A DNA stretch of 64,000 bases from Apus apus (lineage: Eukaryota; Chordata; Aves; Apodiformes; Apodidae): assembly GCF_020740795.1 (NCBI RefSeq), contig NC_067312.1, forward strand, positions 9,628,748 to 9,692,747, given 5' to 3'. The position numbers and the translations under genes were made by a program. The notes under the pieces were generated by a model, which made no database searches, was not told where the DNA came from, and was given only the letters and a program-made list of their open reading frames with translations. Below are positions 54,801 to 62,600 of this stretch, one piece after another (positions within the stretch are counted from its first letter, which is position 1; each line of letters begins with the position of its first letter).

Positions 54801-57800
54801 TCTCTCTCTCCCTTTAACATCTACCTCTGCAAAAAGAAGTATGTCAGAAACTAAATGAAGAGAGAGCCCTTTTTGTCAGTTCAGAAGGATCGTAACAAGC
54901 CAAGTCAGAGATCAAATAGAAACTAAATTTCCACAGTTGAGCTTGCATCATTTTAATAAGGAAGACATGATACTAAGCCTTAGGAGTAAACAGACCCCCT
55001 TGTAAATCAGTTCATATTAATGCGAAGAGCCAGGTATTTTTGGCATGGAAGCCAAGAGCCACAAGTACCCAAGATAGGAAAAGGGGATCAGAACAGACCA
55101 TCCCATTCTCATGAAGAGACACCACGAAAATGTGGCCAAGGGTCAGCTGCCAGTCTTTCTTCCCTACCACATTGAGTAGGTCCAGTATTGTGCCACAATA
55201 TGCACAGTGGTGTGCCTTGCAAAGATGTGAAACACTAGGCCTCGTCCCATTCTACAACCTGCCAATGTTTAACCAAGGTCTGTATGCCACCCCGTCCATC
55301 TGCCCATGGCAGCTCCGGCTGAACCTTTCCTTGGGTCTGTGTTAGTACACAGCAGTTCTCGTAACACACTTGTAGCAGTCAAGGAGAGTCTAGACAGCAT
55401 GCTTGACTCTGCAGTGCTTATCCAAACAGGCTAGAGAGAGGAGGAAATTATTGCCCTCTTTCTTAACTTCATATCACTGCATCCGATGCGAGGATGCCTG
55501 ATAGAGCTGTCCAGTGTGCAGCCTGCAGACCAAATGCTTCTCAGCTCTGCTTCACAAACCCGTATCTGACTTACTAGCAGAGAGTAACTCACAGCAATCA
55601 GAAATCCTGGTAGGCTTTGTCAAAACAAGCAGTACTCTACACAGCTCCAGTCTGTACTTCTTAGATGCTGTCCTTAGCCCCAGTGAGATGCCAATGCAGA
55701 CCTCAGTTGGACAAGGCTGGCAAGGAAAGAAGGTTCGCCCTGCACATGTGAGCATTTAAGAAGTTACTTTTGCAAAATGCCATGGATGTATCAGGTTCTC
55801 TGTCCGTCCTCAGTAAATACAACACTGGTAATTGTCAGGATATACTAGATGGACACCAGACATTAGTGTACTATCACCCCTGACAGACAGCTGGTCAATA
55901 GTGCCAGGATCAGTGGGAGGTTTGGAGGCTGAGGGGCTCTGGAAGGCTTCAGACTACCTTCTAAGAATAGCCTCCCCTCAGCACTTAACAGCTATCTCTT
56001 AACTTTGAATACTAGCAGATCAATGGACCTGTCTGTCAGACGGCTTCTAGGCAGATCATCAGTGGTTACCCTGGAGTTCAGCATAAAGACATCACAAGCT
56101 AATACAACACAATCAATGGAGATGAAGATGATGTTCAGAAGCATGCATGCTGGCCAACACAAGTTTTTAAGGATTTAAAGTATGGCCTAGCTTCACAAAT
56201 GTCACTTCAGGACCCTTCTCACACTGCCAGGTACTGGCCAGACTCAGCAGAAACACTGCTCCCTCAGGACACCCTCCAACCCAAATAGGATGAAAAAACA
56301 TTTCATATAGTGTATGTACTTCAAATCAAGAAAGGGACTTCCCCTTCTCCATTTGCTTTGACCAGGGGATGACATTTCAAAACGTTTTTTTGTTTTTTAC
56401 AGCTTCAGTGGCAATTCACAATGACTCTTATGTTCCACCTGGAAAATGAACTTCTACCTCAGCCCTTTGGATGTGAAAAAAGCTGCCAGTCTCATCTCCC
56501 TCTGAGACCATGTGGAACTGAAAGCTTTTACATTGGGAAGAAGAAACAAGAAGTCCCAAGATGTTAAGGGTATTCTGTACTTTAAAGGATAGGATGGGAG
56601 GGAGAGGGAAGGGACAAATGGTAGATGTAATAGAACAAAGCAGCAATATGGGGCAGAACCATGTTACCCAACCAAACTGCAAGGATTCTTGCAAGCATCC
56701 AGTCCCTACTTGCAAGATACAGACCAGGAGCTACAAAGCAGAGGAAATGCTGCACCAGACTTGTTCTGTCCCACTTCTGAGCCTGCAGCACTTCCAGGCA
56801 CGTGGAAGAATCCTACACACCCAGTGACAGCAACAGGCCCTCATATACACAAGGTTTCATTATGAGTTCCATTAGTTAAAAATAAATGGAAACCCTAAAG
56901 CACAGGTTCAGAGTACTTTTTTTTATTATTATTGTAAATGTTAAAGCCCTTCGTGAAATTTTCCTAATTCTTGGATGCTGAAGAAGGGAAAGAAACCTGC
57001 TTCCTAAGCCTGCTATCATTGCTGCACAACATGCCACCCTATCCTGAGGCAGCAGGGTTGGACCAGACAACCTCTTTTGCGTTCTGCTCACTCCAGGTCC
57101 ATACAAACATGCATGCATGTGCCAATTCCACTCCTCTGCTATTACCATGAGGTTTCTAGAAAATAATTAGGAGTATTTTTTATCTGTCAACAGCTTCTCC
57201 AAACAGGCTTATCTCACTGCTATGCCCACTGCCCCCAACAAAATGAATAATCAACGTGTCACATCTGTTGCCTCTACTTGATAAAAACAAGTACAATAAG
57301 TAGGGCGTGCAACAAGTCCACATCAGCTTGTACAGAGTTTTACTCCCCAGCAAAAAGGTTATAAGTTAAAGAACTAGACAACAACAAAAAAACTAGGTAA
57401 CATATTTTCATAATTTGTCAACACTCCCACCATAATAAAATTGTGCTTTTCTTACTACTAAGGGGTAATTTCAATTTAAGGAGTTCACAGTCTTCCTGTT
57501 CACAAGACAATTACTTTGTTCTCAACTTTCTACAAACACCAGCTGCAACAAGAAACCAAGGATTGGTACATCAACCCTAAACAACATACAGTTCCATATA
57601 CTGGAAATCTCAGTAGTACCTTCAGTGCTAACAGGAACCTGCCAATCAGCTATCCTCAGATGCTGACAAAAGGATCTGTGCAAGTATTTTGCTCAAGTTA
57701 TTTCCACCTCTCCTAACATTTCATATCACTGTCTCATACAATCAGATACTGAGACTGAATTTACTGTCTCCAGGTCCCAAAGGGAATCAACATCTTGAGT

Positions 57801-58798
57801 GACTCAGCCTGTTATCCAGCTTTCACTTTAATGCCAAGGTGAACTGTATTTCAGCAGGTCCCAGGTTACACACAGCAGCACACCTCCAAGTGGGGAGAGG
57901 CAGGCAGGAGTGAGAGGAACACACAAGGGAACCCCTCCCAGATGGTTACAGATGTTCAGGTGTTCTGCAGCATGCAGCTGGGGCATGACACCACACAAGC
58001 AAGCCTGTAGCATCAAGGCAAAGCAGCTACACGCTCACACTAAGTTTTTGACTACTTGGTGATGATACAGCACCTCCCATGGCTGCCAGCCAGCTGGCTT
58101 TCCTTCATAAGTGTCATTTCAGAAGCTACCAAAAGACCAAGACCACTCCACCTGCCCATTTTTGCAGCCATAAAGTCCCACAAGCCCAAATATTTCCTTC
58201 TCTGCAAAGATCCCCCAGGGTCCCATATAGGAGTGTAACCATCACGTCAACCTTACGAGAGCTCATTGTGTCTATGAAATGAAAAAAGAAAACACAGACT
58301 GAAATGAAAAACGCATGGCCTGCCATGGGGAATAAAAAAAAAAAACACCAAAAACAACGACACAAAACACCCAGCAACCAAACCCTCATAGACTGCTTTT
58401 TTGAAATGTATTTTTATTTATTTTTTTTTGTGAGAGCAAGCAAAACTAAGGTGACGGCGGTGCTGCCTTGCAGAGACCCTTGACTCTTCCCCCCGGGGAG
58501 GGCCCGGCAGGGGCTGTGCCCCCAGGGCGGTGGGTACAAAACGCGGCCGGGCGGGCAGCCGGTCCTGCCGCCTCCCCCCGCGCCCACCCCAGCCCCACGC
58601 CCCGGGCAGCTGCCCCATCCCCCGGGGAGCAGCGCCCCGCAAAGCTCCTCCACAACCTGCCCACAGCCGCTGCCCGCTCCTGCCCGCACATCTCGCCCCT
58701 GCGCCGAAACCCAGCCCAAACCCTGCCTCGTCCCGGGCTTCCCCGCCGCTTCCCACCCCCTCCCCAGGGGCACTCCCGGGCTGAGGGCGGCAGGAAGC

Positions 58799-58831
58799 CC
58801 CATCCCCCCCCCCCGCCCCATCCCCCCGCCG
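58799..58831 (-). repeat. C-rich run, possible G-quadruplex on the minus strand
   Basis: Runs of 12, 4 and 6 C stand close together on the plus strand, so the FAM219A sense strand carries clustered G runs within 450 bp of exon 1. This is suited to quadruplex or R-loop formation. Homopolymer length may be unreliable in assembly. Confidence 0.6.
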
Positions 58832-59009
58832 GGCCGCGGGGCTCCGGGGAAGGTGCCCGGGGAGGGAAGGGGCGGGCAGGAGGAGCGGGCCGGGCAGGGC
58901 GGGAGGAGCGGGCAGGGGCGCCCCGCCATGACACAGCAGCAGCAGCAGCCGCCGCCGGGCACGGCCCGGGCCCGCCGGGGATGGCGGCGGCGCTGAGGTG
59001 GGGACGCCC

Positions 59010-59019
59010 GTTACATAAC
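59010..59019. promoter_or_regulatory. D-box-like PAR-bZIP site
   Basis: GTTACATAAC contains TTACATAA, which fits the D-box consensus TTAYRTAA bound by DBP, TEF, HLF and NFIL3. It is the centre of an inverted repeat (CGTTA/TAACG) and is strikingly AT-rich within the CpG island, about 140 bp into FAM219A intron 1. Function is inferred from the motif only. Confidence 0.35.
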
Positions 59020-59085
59020 GGCCGCGGCTCGCGCGCGCGGGCCCGGCCCCGCCGCCGCCGCCCCCCCCGCCCCGGGGCCCGCGGT

Positions 59086-59121
59086 GAGGAGGAGGAGGAG
59101 GAGGAGGAGGAGGAGGCGGCG
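59086..59121 (+). repeat. (GAG)n / (GGC)n microsatellite in FAM219A intron 1
   Basis: A GAG trinucleotide run of about nine to ten units passes into GGC repeats about 40 bp downstream of the FAM219A exon 1 donor. On the sense strand it is a CTC-rich pyrimidine tract. It explains the poly-Glu and poly-Leu runs in chance open frames across this island. Confidence 0.85.
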
Positions 59122-59157
59122 GCTCCCGGGGACGGCGCGGCCCCGCCCGCCCCTCAC

Positions 59158-59217
59158 CAGCGGCTGCATCTCGGCGCGCACGGCGGGCACCTGGAACCGG
59201 TCTATCTCCTCCATCAT
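59158..59217 (-). CDS. FAM219A: FAM219A coding exon 1 (N-terminal 20 codons)
   Basis: The minus strand reads MMEEIDRFQVP...AEMQPL and then meets a GTGAGG donor at 59157-59152. This matches the start of FAM219A as I remember it from human (MMEEIDRFQVP, then a variable stretch, then EMQPL). Twenty codons are encoded and the exon ends in phase 0. The next residue in the family is Asp, and exon 2 at 1334-1433 begins with Asp in the same phase, so the two exons fit. Two ATGs stand in tandem; the first (59217-59215) is preceded by ACC, an acceptable Kozak context. FAM219A is a conserved, mostly disordered vertebrate protein of about 185 residues without an established molecular function. The exon lies in a CpG island and is divergent from the likely DNAI1 exon at 59655. 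The 5' UTR runs toward higher coordinates and its start cannot be fixed from sequence. Compared with remembered human sequence, residues 12-15 differ (AVRA for TAHS). Confidence 0.93.
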
Positions 59218-59381
59218 GGTGGCGGCGGAGCTGGTGGCGGCGGAGGCGGCGGCAGGCGGTGCGGGAAGGAGGGAGGGCGGGAGGAAGGGAGAAGGGCGCG
59301 GGGAGGCTCCTCAGGCACCGATGGGCAACGCCGACAGCGCTGCCGCCCGCCGCGGCTGCTGCCTCATCCTCGCCGCCGCCG

Positions 59382-59404
59382 TGACTCAGCCGCGCCGCTT
59401 CCGG
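59382..59404 (+). promoter_or_regulatory. AP-1/NRF2-like and ETS-like sites
   Basis: TGACTCAGC (59382-59390) fits AP-1 and the core of an antioxidant response element. Eight bases further, CTTCCGG (59398-59404) is an ETS/GABP-type core read on the reverse strand, a common feature of divergent CpG-island promoters. A further TTCCG lies at 59558-59562. Confidence 0.4.
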
Positions 59405-59431
59405 GTCCGGCCGCCGCCGCCCCGCCCCATC

Positions 59432-59443
59432 CTGCATATTCAT
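59432..59443 (-). promoter_or_regulatory. POU-dimer (MORE)-like element
   Basis: Read on the minus strand the sequence is ATGAATATGCAG, one mismatch from the palindromic Oct-factor element ATG(A/C)ATAT(G/T)CAT. It is an AT-rich island in a GC-rich stretch between the two genes and sits beside a GC box. Binding is inferred from the motif only. Confidence 0.35.
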
Positions 59444-59566
59444 GAAGGGGGCGGGGTAGCTGTCAAGCGCTCCGGGACCCGGATGCTCGGCTCCACCTCG
59501 GGGCGGGGGGGGGGAGGAAGTTAGCCCGGGCCAACGGCCGGCTTGGCCGCGCGCCGCTTCCGTTGC

Positions 59567-59580
59567 GTTGCCATAGTTGC
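59567..59580 (+). promoter_or_regulatory. RFX X-box-like motif upstream of DNAI1
   Basis: The sequence GTTGCCATAGTTGC matches the X-box consensus GTNRCCATRGYAAC at 12 of 14 positions; the second half-site has TG where AA is preferred. It lies 75 bp upstream of the probable DNAI1 start codon, within the usual distance for RFX sites in ciliary promoters. RFX factors, often together with FOXJ1, drive motile-cilium genes including outer-arm dynein components. The first half-site GTTGCC is perfect, and a related GTTGCG lies just upstream at 59562-59567. Confidence 0.55.
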
Positions 59581-59597
59581 AGCCATCAACTTCCAGG

Positions 59598-59640
59598 CGG
59601 GCCGGGCAGGGCCGGGCCGGGCCGGGCCGGGCCGGGGGGG
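59598..59640 (+). repeat. GGGCC pentanucleotide tandem repeat before the DNAI1 start
   Basis: About seven GGGCC/GGGCA units run head to tail and end in a run of seven G, fourteen bases before the probable DNAI1 ATG. The tract would be in the DNAI1 5' UTR or core promoter. It can form G-quadruplexes on the plus strand, and its length may vary between individuals or assemblies. Confidence 0.8.
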
Positions 59641-59654
59641 TCTCGGTAGCCGCC

Positions 59655-59687
59655 ATGCTAGCCAAGCTGGGCGACAGGCACCGGCAG
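59655..59687 (+). CDS. DNAI1: Probable DNAI1 coding exon 1
   Basis: GCCGCC precedes an ATG at 59655, a strong Kozak context. The exon reads MLAKLGDRHRQ and stops at a GTAAGG donor (59688) in phase 0. DNAI1 is the intermediate chain 1 of the outer dynein arm in motile cilia and flagella; its body is a WD-repeat protein whose later exons are outside the window. The assignment rests on three things. In human, DNAI1 starts head-to-head a few hundred bases from FAM219A. Human coding exon 1 is also very short (48 nt as I remember it) and ends in phase 0 after a ...HKQ-like tail, as here (...HRQ). A near-consensus RFX X-box, typical of ciliary genes, lies 75 bp upstream. Eleven residues alone would not identify the protein, and the bird version would be five residues shorter than human. 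Another divergent transcript or an alternative first exon is possible. Confidence 0.65.
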
Positions 59688-62600
59688 GTAAGGGCCTAAC
59701 CCCACTAGGCACCGGGACAGGGCGGTGCCGCCCTCAGCTGCTCCTCGGCGTGGGTTCCACGGGGGCCCCAGTCGCGACGCCGGCCCCGCGGTGCCGTCAC
59801 CGCTCGCACGGCCACCGCCACACGGCGCATCCCAGCTCGTTTCCCTCCAAGGTGCCCCGCCGGGCTGGGTGGGACACCAGGGCTCAGTGCAGCTCCCGTT
59901 GGCACTGCCTGCTGCTTACATCACGTTGCATCGCTCTGTCCCTGCACTGAGGTGTGGCATCACCCTGCAAGCGGCACCCTCTGTGTTCTCTGGCATTTCC
60001 ACACCACCCGATTTAGGCAAAGCAGCACATCCCAAAGCTGCAGCACCCCGCATTGTGTCACTGCTGTTGCAACACTGTGAGACTGCCACGTCCTCAGGCA
60101 TCATTGTCGTTCCATTTCATCCCTGTTACAGCATATGCTGCTTCCCTTCTTGGACAGGCTTTAATGCACCCAGTCTGCCAGAGAACCTTTCAGGGACATT
60201 GTGCAGACTGGCTGAAGTGCCTGTTTTAAAAAAAAATTACTTCATTTATACCTAGCACTAACTTTTATTGCTTTCCTTTTGTTTTACTATTTGGTCTTCT
60301 CTCAGTTCAGTCAGGGTAGTGAGGTCATCTGCTAAGCTTTGTGTCCCTAGCCTGACTCTGTGAGTGACAGTGTAGGTGGATCTGTATCTGGGAGACTGTC
60401 AGCCTTCGGGCTCTGTGTGGGCATGGCAATCCCTTCACAGGATGAAGGGCTCAGATTCATTCTTGGATGTCATCTACTACGTTAAGTGTAGTGTTTGATT
60501 TAAAGTGTTTTACTTAAAAGCAGAAGCTGACCTGGATCATAACACTTTTTTTTTACTTTTTTTTTTTTTTTTGGTAACAGATTCAGGTCCATTTATTTGT
60601 TGATCGATGTATTTGATCTTTGGGGTGGAAGGGAGAGGGTTAGAACGGGTGGCCCAGGAGTGACCAGGAACAAGCAGCTTGCTTCTTCAGAACACATTCC
60701 AGAAAGCCATAACTGGTAAAGAGAAGTGGAAGGAAAAAAAGAGCAACCAGCATGATAGTTCAGAGCAGTGAGGTGGTAGCTGAGAACCCTGGACAATCCC
60801 CAGTGGCCTGTGAGGACATCGTCTAGAGAGCAGAATTTCTTTCAGTAAGGGAAAGCAACCCTTGCCAATCATCTGATCCCCATCTAGTTACCCAGGGGTG
60901 ATTCCTCTGGACTGTGGTTTAACCACACTGGAGCTGTATAGCCTGAGCTAATACACCCTGCTAAGTTTGAGCTGACTCTGCAGAGCCTAGTAGGATCTCC
61001 TTGCTCCTTCAACTGCGGGTTGGAGGCTGGGATCCAGAAGTACTGAAATGGTTCCTCGTGAGCCTGACATCTCTGGAGCCATGAGGAGTTTCTGGGGTTG
61101 GCTTGTGGGCTTTGGAGTAGCCAACAGTAAGGTAAAGGATCACTATGACATTCCTAGTAATGACCTAGTAATGACCAGGCTGCAAAGTGCTTTATAAAGC
61201 TTGCAAAGGGCACAATTTCAGAAGCAAAACTCACATTCAATCCTAGATAAAGAAGGTGTTTATTCTAGAGATGTAAAACCCATTAATAATAATGCTACAA
61301 AATAAACCTGGTATTAAGCTCTTGCTCTGAATTTCAGTTTCTTTTCTTTTTAGATCTTCCACATAAATATTTTCAATCATTTTCAGCAGCCTTTATCTCA
61401 AATATTCTGAACATGGAGAGGCTTTGATTCACATATTATTTGAACGACTTAATTAGTGTGCTGCAAAAAATTTTATTTTAAAGCTCTTGAAAGTTCATAA
61501 GCTGTTTAAACTGCAAGAGTTTTTGGCTTTTCATATAACTTTCATTACAATAACTTAAAAGATGGTAATTTTAGTGTGTCCTGTGTTGCCTTTCCAGTAT
61601 TTGCCTTAAGCTTGTTAAATCTGATTGCTGCTTCATGTCCTTTTAGCTACTAGAATATTCTTGCAGGGAAGGAATTATGTGGAGTCCATAGTTTTTTGCC
61701 CATTTTCCTGGACTCAAAATGTACCCAACATCTCAGTGGCTTTGGGAGCCTGGGGAGTGGATGGCTGAGACTTTGCATTATTCACTGCTCAATCATGGCC
61801 CAGTGATTGCTGTTTCCTGAGCCTTACATGGCCACTACATTGTGATTCAAGGTCTAGGCCCCAGCTCCTGACAAGAAAATCTCCTTTGACAGTAAGTGAG
61901 TAAGCTCCCACACTGCTGCCTCATACACATTCCTACCCTCTGCCAGTGATTGTAGCGAGGCAGGGAGCAAGCCTTCTACTTGCCAGTGAGGCTGATTTTG
62001 CTGCTGAGCATCATTTCCCTAGGCTTTCCATCCTCGTCCCTCTCATTGCCAATTCTCCTCCTCCAGCACTATGCTCTTTTCACCTGTCCGTGTGCTTTTC
62101 ATTCCTCTGTTTCCTGTATATCTCTCTGTTCTGCCCTGCCTCCTAGGTTTTTAATTGCTGACTGCTTTACCTTGGAAAATTGCCTTGCTGAGATTTTCCT
62201 CAAAGTTGATGTGGTTACCTGAACATGATCATGTCTTCCCTTTTACTGCATGTCACTTCCAGCCCCTCCTCTGCTTTCATGGCTGTGTGTTCTTCAAGTG
62301 CTTTGTGATCAAGTTGTCTTTTTTATTTCCTTTTTTCCCTTACAGCTGATGGTTGTCTGCCCTTCTTCCGTGCCTGTTTTGTAGCTGTCTTCTTCTCTGA
62401 CATCAGTTTCTTGCTTTATTTCACTCTTTTTACTTTATCCAGATGACTTCAGCCTCCGGTTCAGTCTCCAGTCACCTGATGTCTTTTTCTTTGAAAGAAG
62501 TCTCCCATATTCCTGGGTGAAAATATGTCAAAGTCTGGTTGACCGTCAGAAATAAAGACGGTGACCTTCCAGATGAATCATTTTACTTGATCTAAGACTT

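Larger units (their letters stand above)
38773..58449. other. Promoter-proximal intron 1, no recognisable mobile elements
   Basis: Nearly 20 kb without a visible CR1 or LTR. In the lines I counted, the plus strand has more A than T and more C than G, the bias expected on the template strand of a gene transcribed leftward. Only simple repeats (41710, 42868, a poly-T near 48940, AT-rich 58404-58430) stand out. Open frames (for example 49147-49572) have no recognisable content. Confidence 0.55.
1434..59157 (-). other. FAM219A: FAM219A intron 1 (about 57.7 kb)
   Basis: The interval runs from the GTGAGG donor after exon 1 to the TTAACAG acceptor before exon 2. It is bounded by matching phase-0 splice sites and by continuous protein homology on either side. 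It holds six CR1 fragments, one solo LTR, a second weak LTR-like segment, simple repeats and a few possible regulatory elements, listed separately. No nested protein-coding gene, tRNA or rRNA was recognised on either strand. An alternative internal first exon cannot be excluded by eye. Confidence 0.9.
58450..59870. promoter_or_regulatory. CpG-island divergent promoter of FAM219A and DNAI1
   Basis: Composition changes abruptly from AT-rich to very GC- and CpG-rich at about 58450 and returns to normal at about 59870. The island contains FAM219A exon 1 (minus strand) and the probable DNAI1 exon 1 (plus strand), with start codons about 440 bp apart. No TATA box stands at a convincing place; GC boxes (for example GGGGGCGGGG at 59447-59456) suggest a TATA-less housekeeping-type promoter. 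The segment between the start codons (59218-59654) should hold both transcription starts. Visible motifs include an AP-1/NRF2-like TGACTCAGC (59382-59390), an ETS-like CTTCCGG (59398-59404), a POU-dimer-like element (59432-59443) and an X-box (59567-59580). Island limits are by eye. Confidence 0.88.

Noticed and set aside
58418..59665. 415-codon open frame on the minus strand across the CpG island, and overlapping long frames on both strands (58468-59445 plus, 58414-58962 minus)
   Set aside because: Stop codons are rare in such GC-rich DNA. The translations are Pro/Gly/Arg/Ala low complexity, run in all frames, and cross the FAM219A exon and donor in the wrong frame.
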